Assembly (NCBI RefSeq): GCF_035918155.1
Contig: NZ_CP109327.1
Location: forward strand, 7,130,001 to 7,194,000
Reading direction: 5' to 3'
Length of the DNA: 64,000 nt
Origin: Streptomyces sp. NBC_01591
GTDB lineage: Bacteria > Actinomycetota > Actinomycetes > Streptomycetales > Streptomycetaceae
The notes beneath the pieces were generated by a model that was not told where the DNA came from, ran no database searches, and saw only the letters and a list, made by a program, of their open reading frames with translations. Of the stretch, positions 1 through 8,340 are shown piece by piece. The position numbers and the translations under genes are program-made. Each line of letters opens with the position of its first letter. The first letter of the stretch is position 1.

Positions 1-1
1 G

Positions 2-631
2 ATGAGCATCGTGATGCTGGTCTGCATGACCGAGTCCACCGCGGACATGCTCGCGCTCGGCAGGATCGTCGGCCGGCCGGCGGACGAGCGGACCATCGAG
101 GGCGGCCTGCGCGCCGACACCCTGGGCAGTGCCATCAGCCCGCTCTTCAACGGCTTCATGTGCAGTGCCTTCGCCCAGAACATCGGTCTCGTCGCGATGA
201 CGAAGGTCCGCAGCCGCTTCGTGGTGGCCGCCGGTGGCGGCATCCTGATCGTGCTCGGGCTGGTCCCCGTCGCGGCGTCCGTCATCGCGCTCGTCCCGCT
301 GCCGGTCCTCGGCGGCGCGGGCATCGTGCTCTTCGGTTCGGTCGCCGCGAGCGGCATCCAGACCCTGGCGGCCGCCGCACTGGAGAAGGGCGAGAACGCG
401 CTGATCGTGGCCGCGGCCGTGGGCATCGGCCTGATCCCGATCGCCGCGCCGGAGTTCTACCACGCGTTCCCGGAGGATCTGCTCGTGGTGCTCGACTCCG
501 GGATCTCGACCGGCTGCGTGGTGGCGATCGTGCTCAACCTGGCCTTCAACCACCTCGGCAGGAAGCCGGATCCGGAACCGTCGGAGCGGGAGCAGAGCCC
601 GGCGGCCGCGGACCCGGTGGCCGCGCACTGA
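2..631 (+). CDS. Nucleobase:cation symporter-2 (uracil/xanthine permease), C-terminal part
   Basis: Only the last ~210 residues lie in the window; the reading frame is open to the left edge, so the true start is outside and the first in-window ATG is not taken as the start. The visible part carries the conserved NCS2 stretch around TESTADMLALG (residues 10-20 of the fragment), the segment following SPLFNGF, and several hydrophobic helices rich in Ala, Val and Gly. NCS2 proteins move uracil, xanthine or urate across the membrane with H+ or Na+. A purine substrate would suit the allantoin genes 17-26 kb away, but the substrate cannot be read from this fragment. The C-terminal tail is hydrophilic and charged, as expected for a cytoplasmic end. 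Confidence 0.85.
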   Translation: MSIVMLVCMTESTADMLALGRIVGRPADERTIEGGLRADTLGSAISPLFNGFMCSAFAQNIGLVAMTKVRSRFVVAAGGGILIVLGLVPVAASVIALVPLPVLGGAGIVLFGSVAASGIQTLAAAALEKGENALIVAAAVGIGLIPIAAPEFYHAFPEDLLVVLDSGISTGCVVAIVLNLAFNHLGRKPDPEPSEREQSPAAADPVAAH

Positions 632-671
632 TCCGATCCGGCCCGGCGCGACACAAGGCCGGGACGGAGCT

Positions 672-715
672 GTGGCGCGTACGGCGACCCTCGCGGGTGC
701 TGCCGTACGCGCCAC
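672..715. terminator. Bidirectional intrinsic terminator between permease and chitosanase
   Basis: A perfect 14-bp inverted repeat (GTGGCGCGTACGGC at 672-685 and its complement at 702-715) with a 16-nt loop lies between the convergent permease and chitosanase genes. There is no long T tract, which is normal for Streptomyces terminators. Confidence 0.8.
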
Positions 716-734
716 GGCCGTGTCGTCCGGTGTG

Positions 735-1613
735 TCAGCCGATGTGGTAGCTGTCGCCGTACACCTTCCAGTCGAGCGGCGGGTCCAGGTTCAGATTGCC
801 CTTCTTCAGGAAGACCCGCTGGGCGGTGTCCACGCGGCTGGTGTCCTCGTGGGCCTCCTCCTGCTTCATCGCCCAGACGCGGGCGTCGAGGAAGGCGTTG
901 AGGTACGTGACCTCGTTGCCGCCCTGGGACGGCGGCTTCGCCTTCGAGAGGGCCCGCTTGCGGATAGAGCTGAAGCTGGTGCTGTCGCCGCCGTCGCCGT
1001 GCATGACGATGGCGTCGTAGTACGCGAACTGGCCCAGCGTGCCGATGCCGTCGGCCTTGCCCTGCTTGACGGCCGGGTTGAAGTACACCCGGTCCCGCTC
1101 GTCGTTCTGCGCCTGCTTGAACGCCGAGTCGGAGGCCGCCTTCACCCAGTCCTTGGTGAAGTTCGGGTCGAGACCGCTGTGCGAGGGGGTGCCGTTGACC
1201 TTCCGCAGTGCGGGAAGGTACTTCGCGAGGACGTTGTCGGGCTTGCGCTCGGTGTACAGCTCGACGAGGTCGAGCATGTCGCCCGTGCCGGAACAGAAGC
1301 CGATGATGCCCGCGGTGTAGCCGCGGTCGTCGTCGATGTCCTCGATGTACTTGTACTGGGACTTCCAGTTGAGGGAGGAATTCTCGGCGCTGGAGACCAG
1401 TTGCATGGCGATCTCCTTCTTCGCCGGGTCGTCCAGCCCCGTCGCGGCGGCGGCCTCGTGAGCCGCTGCCGTCGGCTGATGGGCCGCCTGGTCTGAGGGG
1501 CCACCGGCGTAGGCGGCGACGGGAATCGCCGTGAGGGCCAGTCCGACCGCGATGACCGTGATGCGCACGGGGCGGGTGTTGCGACGTGCGGCGCGCTTAT
1601 GGGGAGCGTGCAC
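735..1613 (-). CDS. csnA: Secreted endo-chitosanase, glycoside hydrolase family 46
   Basis: This enzyme hydrolyses beta-1,4 links in chitosan outside the cell. The start is the GTG at 1613, preceded by GGAGG, giving 292 residues. Residues 1-36 form a signal peptide with an Arg-rich n-region and a hydrophobic core, with likely cleavage near AYA-GG. The mature part closely follows the Streptomyces N174 chitosanase: the family's catalytic Glu lies in SSAENSS (Glu77 of the precursor) and the catalytic Asp in DDDRGYT (Asp95), 18 residues apart as in the reference enzyme. The length is normal for GH46. A palindrome lies just upstream in the promoter region. The gene is monocistronic and convergent with the permease. 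Confidence 0.95.
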   Translation of the reverse strand: MHAPHKRAARRNTRPVRITVIAVGLALTAIPVAAYAGGPSDQAAHQPTAAAHEAAAATGLDDPAKKEIAMQLVSSAENSSLNWKSQYKYIEDIDDDRGYTAGIIGFCSGTGDMLDLVELYTERKPDNVLAKYLPALRKVNGTPSHSGLDPNFTKDWVKAASDSAFKQAQNDERDRVYFNPAVKQGKADGIGTLGQFAYYDAIVMHGDGGDSTSFSSIRKRALSKAKPPSQGGNEVTYLNAFLDARVWAMKQEEAHEDTSRVDTAQRVFLKKGNLNLDPPLDWKVYGDSYHIG

Positions 1614-1651
1614 CAGTCCTCCAAAGGGAGTTCTTCGTTGCGACGGTCTGT

Positions 1652-1666
1652 TAGGAAGCTTTCCTA
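1652..1666. promoter_or_regulatory. Palindromic operator upstream of chitosanase
   Basis: TAGGAA (1652-1657) and TTCCTA (1661-1666) are perfect 6-bp arms around a 3-bp centre, about 40 bp upstream of the chitosanase start. Streptomyces chitosanase genes are known to be repressed by the ROK-family regulator CsnR through an AGGAAA/TTTCCT-like palindrome. The match is by eye and the regulator gene is not in this window. Confidence 0.6.
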
Positions 1667-1734
1667 TCAGAGTGGAGAGTGGTCGTACACCCCTCCGGCG
1701 CCGGGGAGTTGAGAAGTTCCCTCGAAACGCGGGA

Positions 1735-1769
1735 GGCCCCGCACCGCGCGGAACGCGCGATGCGGGGCC
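1735..1769. terminator. Intrinsic terminator downstream of the SH3 protein gene
   Basis: Sixteen-bp arms (1735-1750 and 1754-1769) with a single C.A mismatch enclose a 3-nt GAA loop. The hairpin follows the stop codon of the minus-strand SH3 gene and would also insulate the chitosanase promoter. Confidence 0.75.
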
Positions 1770-1819
1770 GAGGTGGGTGGCGAGGTGGCCGGCGCGGCAC
1801 CAGCCAGGGCGCTGCGGCC

Positions 1820-2128
1820 TCAGCAGTCGAGGTAGGCCACGTGGATCCAGACGCCCGTCGGGCCGCCCCACAGGTCGCCCATGACCCAGTCGCCCTGCTG
1901 GCCGCGGGCGTCGAGCTTCTGGCCCCGGTTCACCTGGCCCAGGACCGGGTACTCGCTGCCCGGCCCGCCGCGGAAGTTCACCCCGTTGTCGTTGACGGTG
2001 CAGACCGCTGCCGGCGCCTTCGCGGCCTGCGCGGCGGCGGGGCTCTGCGCGGCCTGGGCGGCGGGGCTCACCGCCAGCCCGAGACCGGCGGTCAGCACCA
2101 TCGCGGCCAGCATCATCTTCTTCATCAT
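1820..2128 (-). CDS. Small secreted SH3-domain protein
   Basis: A 102-residue exported protein. The start at 2128 follows a GGAGGAGAG ribosome site; a second in-frame ATG directly after it could equally be used. Residues 1-27 form a signal peptide (MMKKMML followed by a hydrophobic stretch ending SPAAQA). An Ala/Gln-rich linker leads to a bacterial SH3 (SH3_3-like) fold from about residue 42, with the typical VNFRGGPGSEYPVLG motif. Two cysteines (CTVND and the C-terminal residue) could form a disulfide. Such domains usually bind cell wall or peptide, but no partner is visible. The next gene downstream is the chitosanase, separated by a terminator, so co-function is unproven. Confidence 0.8.
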   Translation of the reverse strand: MMKKMMLAAMVLTAGLGLAVSPAAQAAQSPAAAQAAKAPAAVCTVNDNGVNFRGGPGSEYPVLGQVNRGQKLDARGQQGDWVMGDLWGGPTGVWIHVAYLDC

Positions 2129-2431
2129 GCGAATCTCTCCTCCGTGATCCGGCCCACGTCGGCGTGAGCCGTCCATCAGCCCCAACGGAGTCGCCGACCG
2201 ACTGGTCACGGGTCCGGACCGGTCTTCGGGCAGGAGCGAAAGCGCAGGTCATATGGCGTGCGCACCGGCGTGCGCAGGCACCGGGCGGACGCTTCTCGCG
2301 CCCGTCGATCATGGGTTTGGGCGGACCGGATCCGGTATCCGCCGCTGGATGCGTGCCGGGCGCCCGCCGGACAGCGGCCACCACGGAGGCGGCGGAACGA
2401 TCTGCCCCCACGCGCCTGTAGCGTCAGGGGT
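2129..2431. promoter_or_regulatory. Divergent promoter region, SH3 protein / hydrolase
   Basis: A 303-bp non-coding stretch between divergent genes. On the right, TAGCGT at 2419-2424 sits 7 nt before the hydrolase ATG, a -10 position suggesting a leaderless mRNA. A direct repeat of GGCGTGCGCA occurs near 2253-2275. No convincing ORF was seen. Confidence 0.5.
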
Positions 2432-3115
2432 ATGGAAGATCAGTCTGTAGTGGATGTCGGCGACGTACGGCTTGCGTACCGGACCTGGGGCGACCCCTTC
2501 GGCTCGCCCGTGGTCCTGCTGCACGGCCTCGGCGGCTCCGCCGCGAGCTGGGAGGCGGCCGCCGCCCTGCTGGGCGAGGAGTGGCGGGTGTACGCCCTCG
2601 ACCTGCGAGGTCACGGCGAGAGCGACTGGCCGGACGAGTACTCCTTCGAGCTGATGCGGGACGACGTCCTCGGCTTCCTGGACGAGTGCGAGCTCGACCG
2701 GGTCGGCCTGGTCGGCCACTCCATGGGCGGCGTCGTCGCCCATCTCCTCGCCCAGGAGCACGCGGACCGGGTGGAGCGACTGGTACTGGTGGAGACCCCG
2801 CCGCCGTTCCCGAGCGAGCCGAAGCCGGCCGCCGAGCCGGAGGGGCCGGTGGACTACGACCAGGCCGTCGTCGCTCCCATCCGGGCCGAGGTGGCCGACC
2901 CCGACCCCGAGTGGGCGGCCGGCCTCGGCGAGATCGTCGCGTCCACGCTGATGATCTCGGGTGGCCCGGAATCCACCATGCCCCAGGGGCGCCTCCAGGA
3001 CATGGCCTCGCTGATCCCGGACTGCCGGCTGATCACGATCGGGGGCGGCCACCGGGTGCACGAGGTCCATCCGGACCAGGTCGCCCAGCAGATCACGGAG
3101 TTCTTCACCAGCTGA
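2432..3115 (+). CDS. Alpha/beta hydrolase
   Basis: A 227-residue single-domain alpha/beta hydrolase, probably cytoplasmic because there is no signal peptide. Visible motifs: the oxyanion-hole segment LLHGLGGSAASW (about residues 28-39), DLRGHGESDW, the nucleophile elbow GHSMGG (about residues 94-99) with Ser as nucleophile, and a late GGGHRVHEVHP that supplies the catalytic His. The family includes esterases, haloperoxidase-like and epoxide-type enzymes, and the substrate cannot be inferred. The ATG at 2432 has no strong ribosome site but lies 7 nt after a TAGCGT -10 box, consistent with leaderless transcription. It stands alone, upstream of the HEAT-repeat gene. Confidence 0.85.
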   Translation: MEDQSVVDVGDVRLAYRTWGDPFGSPVVLLHGLGGSAASWEAAAALLGEEWRVYALDLRGHGESDWPDEYSFELMRDDVLGFLDECELDRVGLVGHSMGGVVAHLLAQEHADRVERLVLVETPPPFPSEPKPAAEPEGPVDYDQAVVAPIRAEVADPDPEWAAGLGEIVASTLMISGGPESTMPQGRLQDMASLIPDCRLITIGGGHRVHEVHPDQVAQQITEFFTS

Positions 3116-3189
3116 GGACCAACCGGGAACCGGCGGCCGAACACCGGTGACCGGGGGCGTTGTCGGTGCCGGGTGGCATGATCCGCTTC

Positions 3190-5325
3190 ATGGATCTCGC
3201 ATCGTTCTTCGCCGACATCGACGCCCAGCCATGGGCGGATCTGCAGCATGCCTACGGGAGTGCGGCCGATGTCCCCGACTGCCTGCGGGCGCTCGCCGGG
3301 GAGAGCGAGGAGGCCGCGTCCGAGGCGATCTCCGAGCTGTACGGCAGCATCCTGCACCAGGGCTCGGTCTACGAGGCCACGGCCCGCGCCGTTCCGTACC
3401 TCGCACGGCTCGCCGGTGCCGGCTACCGCACGGAGGACCTGCTGGTGCTGCTCGGCGGGATAGCGGAGGGCGGCGCGGACGACGGTGACAGCGACGAGGC
3501 CGCCTGCCGGGCGGCCGTCGTCGGTCAGCTGCCGCTGCTCCTCACGACGGTCGACGCCGAGGAGCCGGGGCTCCGGCGCGCCGCGGTCTGGGCCGCCGCG
3601 ATGACCGGCGCGGCCGAGCAGGTGCTGCCGGTGCTCCACCTGCGCCGGAAGACCGAGACGGACCCGCTGGTACGGGCCGAGCTCCTGGGCGCCATGGCCC
3701 ACCTGGACCCGTCGGGCACGGCCGACGCGGCGACCGCGGCCATCGGCGCGGACGAGCCCGGCGAGGTGCGGATCGTGGCGCTGCTGGCCTGCGTGGACGG
3801 CGGACTGCCGTGGGGACCCGCGCACCACGCGGCGATGCTCTCGCTCCTGCCCGTGAACGACCTCGTCGAGGGCCGGCTGGACCTGGAGCGCAACGAACCC
3901 CTGCAGTACGTCGTCGAAGAGCTGCTGCGCCGCGACACCGACGCCGACCGCGACGCCGCGTACACCCTGCTCGACGGCGCCTTGCGCGGCGCGGACTCCG
4001 AGGCGCGGGCGGAGGCGTTGTGGGCGGCCGAGACGGCCTGCCTGCTGTCGCGCAGCGCGCCGGAGCGGCTGGCCGGTGCCGTGGAGGCGATGGTCGCCGA
4101 CCCGGCGGACGCGCCCGCGGCGTACTCGCTGCTCGCGAAGCTGGGCGTCCGGGCTGCGGCGGCTGCCCCGGTGTTGGCCCGACTCGCCGCGGGCGAGGGC
4201 GATCCGGCGGACCGCGCGCTGGAAGCACTCGTCGCGGTGGCCCCCGACCGGGCCGCCCCGCTCCTGGCCCGGGACCTGGGACGGCGCCCGCGGGCGCTGG
4301 GCGCGGCATGCGGGTTCCTGTTCGGAGGGGCGGCCGGGGCCTCGTTCACGTACGACCTGGAATTGCTGGATGCGATCCGTACCCGGCTGGCTGAGGTGGG
4401 CGGCCCCGGCGCGGATGAGGTCGTCCGACTGGTCAACCTGCTCGGCGCGTGGGGGAGCCGGGCATCGGCCGCCCTGCCCGAATTGTCGGCCGTGCTGCCG
4501 CTCTGCCCGGGGGCGGTACCGAAGGCGCTGGTCGCGATCTGCCCGCCGGAGCACCGGGGGACGACCGCGGAGCTCCTGACCGCCGCGGCACGCACCGGCC
4601 CGGAGGGCCGGCTCGCTGCTGCGGCGGCGGTGCGCGAGCTGACGGGGGAGACCGGCCCGCTGCGGGCGGCCGTCGCCGCACGGCTCACCCCCGGCGGTCC
4701 GGCGGTGCGGGAGGCCGCGAGCCTCGCCGCCGGGCTGGGCCCGGAGGCGGTCGCCCTGGTACCCGCCCTCCGGTCCGCGCTCAGCGACCGGGCGGGCGAC
4801 CGCAACATCCCGCAGATGGACGCCGATGTGGAGATCGCCGCGGCCCTGTGGCGGATCACCGGTGACCCGGAGGAAGCGGTGCCGGTGCTGGCCGGTGTGC
4901 TCGCGGAGGTGCAACCGATGTGGCTGCGCTGGACGTTCGGCCGTGCCGCGCGGGCTGCCGCCCGCATCGGCGGCGCGGCCCGACCGCTGGTCCCCGCGCT
5001 GGAGGGCCTGCTCACCGAGCCGATGCAGATTCCGTCGGCGGTGCTCGCCCTGCACGCGATCGCGCCCGAGACGCTCGACGGCCCCCGCACGGCCGGGCTG
5101 CTCCTGGACGCGGCGGAGCAGGACGCCGACGCGGAGACCGCGCTGGAGGCCCTGGTCGTACTCGGACCCGATTCCCTCACCGAGGACGGTCGTCGCCGCC
5201 TGATCGCCCTGGCCGAACGGGACCTCCGGGTGCGGGCCTCGGGCCTGGAGCCGGGGATAGCCCCGGCCGACGAACGGCTGCGGGAACAGGCCCGCGAGGC
5301 GGCACGAACGCTGGCCAAACCCTGA
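3190..5325 (+). CDS. HEAT-like repeat protein of unknown function
   Basis: About 711 residues, almost all helical and rich in Ala, Leu, Asp and Glu. Repeated helix pairs such as ALEALVAVAPDRAAPLLARDL and VPALRSALSDRAGD point to an alpha-solenoid of the HEAT/Armadillo type, usually a protein-protein scaffold. No signal peptide, membrane segment or catalytic motif is seen. The start is uncertain: in-frame ATGs lie at 3178 and 3190 and a TTG at 3160. 3190 was chosen because CATGAT sits 7 nt before it, as in leaderless genes, and no good ribosome site serves the others. It stands alone between the hydrolase and the convergent DinB-like gene. I do not recognise a specific family. Confidence 0.75.
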   Translation: MDLASFFADIDAQPWADLQHAYGSAADVPDCLRALAGESEEAASEAISELYGSILHQGSVYEATARAVPYLARLAGAGYRTEDLLVLLGGIAEGGADDGDSDEAACRAAVVGQLPLLLTTVDAEEPGLRRAAVWAAAMTGAAEQVLPVLHLRRKTETDPLVRAELLGAMAHLDPSGTADAATAAIGADEPGEVRIVALLACVDGGLPWGPAHHAAMLSLLPVNDLVEGRLDLERNEPLQYVVEELLRRDTDADRDAAYTLLDGALRGADSEARAEALWAAETACLLSRSAPERLAGAVEAMVADPADAPAAYSLLAKLGVRAAAAAPVLARLAAGEGDPADRALEALVAVAPDRAAPLLARDLGRRPRALGAACGFLFGGAAGASFTYDLELLDAIRTRLAEVGGPGADEVVRLVNLLGAWGSRASAALPELSAVLPLCPGAVPKALVAICPPEHRGTTAELLTAAARTGPEGRLAAAAAVRELTGETGPLRAAVAARLTPGGPAVREAASLAAGLGPEAVALVPALRSALSDRAGDRNIPQMDADVEIAAALWRITGDPEEAVPVLAGVLAEVQPMWLRWTFGRAARAAARIGGAARPLVPALEGLLTEPMQIPSAVLALHAIAPETLDGPRTAGLLLDAAEQDADAETALEALVVLGPDSLTEDGRRRLIALAERDLRVRASGLEPGIAPADERLREQAREAARTLAKP

Positions 5326-5410
5326 CCGGACCCGCGCGGGCCGCGCCGCCCGGAGCCGGAGGGCCGTGCCGACCCGACCCCCGAGCGGCACACCCGCCCC
5401 TGCGTACCGC

Positions 5411-6016
5411 TCAGTCGCCGGGCTCCCAGTCCGGGCGGCGGCCGCTCATCGCGACGGCCCGGTCGACGAGGGGCGCGTCGGCCGGGACCGGAACCGGCGG
5501 GCCGAAGATGGTCTCCGCCCGGGGCTTGCCGTCACCGGGGGTCAGCATGACCAGCGAGACGCGAAGGCTCGCCTCGTCCCCCTCGTACTTCTGCCCGGTC
5601 GACCGGGCGAGGTCCCAGCCGTGGATCACCAGCTCGTCCAGTGCGACCAGCAGCGCCACCTCACCCGGCAGATCCACGTTGCCCGCCCTGGTCATTCCCT
5701 GCCGGGCGGCAGGATCGCGCCAGGCAGTCACCAGCTCGTCCAGCAACGGCGGCAGCGCCTCGCGCCAGTCGTCACCGAGGACCGGAAGCTCCGTGTCCGG
5801 AGGGGTGTCGGTCGTCGGGCCGAGGTCCTTCCGCGCCGCGTCCCGGAACGCCGTGCTCAACTCGACCACGTGGGCGAGCAGCTCGCGCACCGCGTAGTCG
5901 GGGCAGGGCGTCGGATCGTCCAGCTGCTGCTCGTCGATGCCGTCGAGCAGGGTGACGATCTGCCGCGCCGCGGGTTCCAGATCGATCGTGGGAGTTGTCT
6001 CCGTGTGCGTGTTCAT
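5411..6016 (-). CDS. TIGR03086/DinB-like metal-binding protein (mycothiol-dependent maleylpyruvate isomerase-like)
   Basis: A 201-residue four-helix protein. The ATG at 6016 follows GGAAGGAG. Features of the DinB/MDMPI superfamily are visible: an early DYAVRELLAHVVELS helix with His, and a late ELVIHGWDLARSTG helix with His and Asp, which in relatives bind a divalent metal. The family helps thiol-dependent isomerisation or transfer reactions with mycothiol, but most members are uncharacterised. The interrupted amidohydrolase lies 36 bp downstream on the same strand and may be in the same transcript. The substrate is unknown. Confidence 0.8.
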   Translation of the reverse strand: MNTHTETTPTIDLEPAARQIVTLLDGIDEQQLDDPTPCPDYAVRELLAHVVELSTAFRDAARKDLGPTTDTPPDTELPVLGDDWREALPPLLDELVTAWRDPAARQGMTRAGNVDLPGEVALLVALDELVIHGWDLARSTGQKYEGDEASLRVSLVMLTPGDGKPRAETIFGPPVPVPADAPLVDRAVAMSGRRPDWEPGD

Positions 6017-6052
6017 ACAGTGCTGACTCCTTCCGCACCTCGAACTCATCGC

Positions 6053-7114
6053 TCATCGCACGACGCGTCCCCGGAGCACGATCCGGCTCGGCAGGTTCAG
6101 CGCGCCGGGATCCAGGGTCGGGTCGGTGGCGTACGCGACGACATCGGCGGCCGCGCCGTCCACGAGGCCCGGCAGTCCGAGCCAGGCCCGCGCCGTCCAG
6201 GACGCGGCACCGAGTGCCGCGTGGGCCGAAAGACCGGCCCGTACCAGCCATTCCATCTCGCCCGCGACCGTCCCGCAAGGGAAGGAGTCCGTCCCCGCCA
6301 GCACCGTCACCCCCGCTTCGTGGGCCGCGCGCACATTGTCGAGCATGCTGTCCCAGCCGGCCAGCCACAGATCACGGCGCACGCTCGGCTCCCGTGCCCG
6401 CATCGCGTCCGCCCCGGCGCCGAAGACGCTCAGCGTCGGCACGAACGCGGTGCCCTGCGTGGCCATCCGGTCCAGCAGGGCCGGGTCGAGATGCATACCG
6501 TGCTCCAGGCTGTCGGCGCCCGCCAGTACGGCGTTGCGGCTGCCCTCGGCGGTCTGGCAGTGCACCGCCACCTTGCCGCCCGTCGCGTGCACCGCCGCCA
6601 CCACCGAGGTCAACAGCGGCAGCGGCACGGCGGGTTGGTCGAGGGCCCAGTCGCCGACGACCTTGCACCACCCGGACGAAGCGGCCGCCTCCTCCACGGC
6701 CGCCCGCACCAACTCGGCCTCGCTCACATCGCGCCCGAAGCCGGGGAAGAACCGGCCGGGTGTGGCCAGCCACCGTCCCGCCGACGTCACCCGGGGCAGC
6801 TCCGGGTCCTCCGCCACCCATGCGGGCATCCGCCGCGCCGTGCCGGGGGTGCGTACCGCGAGCACCCCCGCGTCCCGGTGCTCGCCCAACTGCCTGCGCA
6901 GCAACGCCTCGTCGAACGGCGCGCCCGGCTCCGGAGCGCCCGGATGCGTGTGCACATCGACGAGCCCGGGCAGCAGCCAGCCGCCGTCCACGACCGTCTC
7001 CGCGTCCCGGCCGGCGAGCCCGCCCGGCGGATCGCCCTCACGGAGTACCTAGCCGTCGATCCAGAACGTGCGTTCCTCGCGCTCCGGCAGCACAACGCCT
7101 CGTATGCACAACAT
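6053..7114 (-). pseudogene. Metal-dependent amidohydrolase interrupted by an in-frame TAG
   Basis: The frame reads as an imidazolonepropionase/prolidase-type amidohydrolase of ~353 residues with one stop. A plausible N-terminus starts at ATG 7114 (MLCIRGVVLPEREERTFWIDG); TAG at 7051-7049 follows, and the same frame continues with VLREGDPPGG into the catalytic domain. The metal motifs after the stop are intact: VDVHTHPG, HCQTAEGSR, SLEHG and LAGTDSFP. Either the gene carries a nonsense mutation or one base was misread. Re-initiation at the GTG at 6991 would give ~312 residues lacking the N-terminal strands of the small beta-domain that the family normally needs. It lies 36 bp upstream of the DinB-like gene on the same strand. 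The substrate is unknown. Confidence 0.75.
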
Positions 7115-7175
7115 CAGCCGACCGTACGTCACATAGGGCACCGGCCGACGAACGGCCGACGCACACCGGCACGCC

Positions 7176-7197
7176 ACCCCACCCCACCCCACCCCAC
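7176..7197. repeat. Short (ACCCC)n pentanucleotide repeat
   Basis: About four and a half copies of ACCCC lie in the non-coding space between the amidohydrolase and the FnIII lipoprotein. Such tracts can slip, but no gene start depends visibly on it. Confidence 0.8.
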
Positions 7198-7271
7198 GGC
7201 TGCCGCACACATCGCCACATTGTGGAAGCTTCCGCTCCACCCCCTTGTCGGAGACCCCCGCGCCACGCGAT

Positions 7272-7287
7272 ACAGGTCTGGACCATT
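7272..7287. promoter_or_regulatory. Candidate DasR-responsive element (dre)
   Basis: ACAGGTCTGGACCATT matches the 16-bp dre consensus ACTGGTCTAGACCACT at 13 of 16 positions and lies 24 bp before the lipoprotein start. DasR is the Streptomyces GntR-type regulator of N-acetylglucosamine and chitin genes. This is consensus matching by eye. Confidence 0.6.
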
Positions 7288-7310
7288 GCTTCCGGATGGA
7301 AGGCACGACC

Positions 7311-8288
7311 GTGCAACGCCCCCACGCAACCGCCGCGTTGGCCTGTTCCGCCGCCCTGCTCCTCGCCGCGCTCACCGCCTGCGACTCCGCTCCCGAGGCC
7401 GACACCCGCGAGCCGACGGTGCCGCGCCATGTGACGGCGCAGGCGAGCAGCGCCACTTCCGTGCACGTCATGTGGGAGCGGGCCTCCGACGACAAGGCGG
7501 TCACCGGCTACGAGATCTACCGCGAGGGGAAGCGGGTCGAATCGGTCCCGGCGGCCAAGGTGATGATCGACGTCGACGGGCTGACCGCGTCGACCGCCTA
7601 CACCTTCACCGTCCGCGCCCGCGACGCCGCCGGGAACCTCTCCGCGCCGAGCGCCGCCGCGAGCGTCACCACACCCGCCCCGACCCCCGCCGACCACGAG
7701 CCGCCGACCCGCCCGGTGAAGCTACGCGGCACGGTGGACGGCAGCCGGGCGGTGAACCTCTCCTGGGGCGGCTCGACGGACGACGTCGGTGTCACCTCGT
7801 ACGACATCTACCAGGAGGACTCCCGAATCCACAGTGTGCCCGGCACCCGGACCACGGCACATCTGACCGGCCTGCGCCCCGGCACCGTCTACACCTTCAC
7901 CGTCCGCGCCCGGGACGCCGCCGACACCTCCTCGCCGGACAGCAACGCCATCGACCTCACCACCACCTCCGCCCCGGGTGCGCCGGCGAGCACCGCCCCC
8001 ACCGACCTGCGGATCAGCAACCGCGTCCAGGGCAAGGAGTACGCCGTCGACCTGGACTGGCAGCAGCCGGAGACGGGCGGCGAGATCCCGGCGTACCAGC
8101 TTTTCATCGGCGGCCGGCTGACCACCACGATCGTCTGGGGCGCCACCCCGCCCGCAGGCCGGGCGAGCTACCGCCTCACCGTCAACGACCCGCGCGGCAC
8201 CCGCTACTCGATGAAGATCCGCGCCAAGCTGCCCGACGGGAAGTGGGGCGACTTCTCCGCCCAGCGCACGGTCGTCCTCGGCGACTGA
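7311..8288 (+). CDS. Lipoprotein with fibronectin type III domains
   Basis: 325 residues from a GTG start behind GGAAGG. Residues 1-24 are a lipoprotein signal ending LLAALTAC, so Cys24 would be lipidated and the protein anchored outside the membrane. Two clear FnIII domains follow (about residues 30-118 and 130-220), each with the YEIYREG / YTFTVRARDAAG pattern, then a third, more divergent one. In Streptomyces, FnIII domains are common linkers in chitinases, yet no catalytic or chitin-binding module is present here. The DasR-type site just upstream suggests a role in aminosugar or chitin use, perhaps as a surface-binding protein. It is convergent with the VWA gene. Confidence 0.85.
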   Translation: MQRPHATAALACSAALLLAALTACDSAPEADTREPTVPRHVTAQASSATSVHVMWERASDDKAVTGYEIYREGKRVESVPAAKVMIDVDGLTASTAYTFTVRARDAAGNLSAPSAAASVTTPAPTPADHEPPTRPVKLRGTVDGSRAVNLSWGGSTDDVGVTSYDIYQEDSRIHSVPGTRTTAHLTGLRPGTVYTFTVRARDAADTSSPDSNAIDLTTTSAPGAPASTAPTDLRISNRVQGKEYAVDLDWQQPETGGEIPAYQLFIGGRLTTTIVWGATPPAGRASYRLTVNDPRGTRYSMKIRAKLPDGKWGDFSAQRTVVLGD

Positions 8289-8302
8289 TGCCCCGTATGG
8301 GC

Positions 8303-8323
8303 CCGTCGGTCCGGGGCCGACGG
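8303..8323. terminator. Possible short terminator hairpin
   Basis: CCGTCGG (8303-8309) pairs with CCGACGG (8317-8323) around a 7-nt loop between the convergent lipoprotein and VWA genes. It is shorter than the other terminators in this window. Confidence 0.4.
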
Positions 8324-8340
8324 TCGGTGGTGGGAGGACG

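Noticed and set aside
2854..5391. Two long minus-strand open frames opposite the HEAT-repeat gene
   Set aside because: Their composition (Arg, Ser, Ala, Gly runs) is that of antisense frames in high-GC DNA; the plus-strand frame has proper helical repeats.
7176..7197. The ACCCC repeat as a phase-variation switch
   Set aside because: It lies in non-coding DNA more than 100 bp from the downstream start codon and does not overlap a recognisable promoter element.
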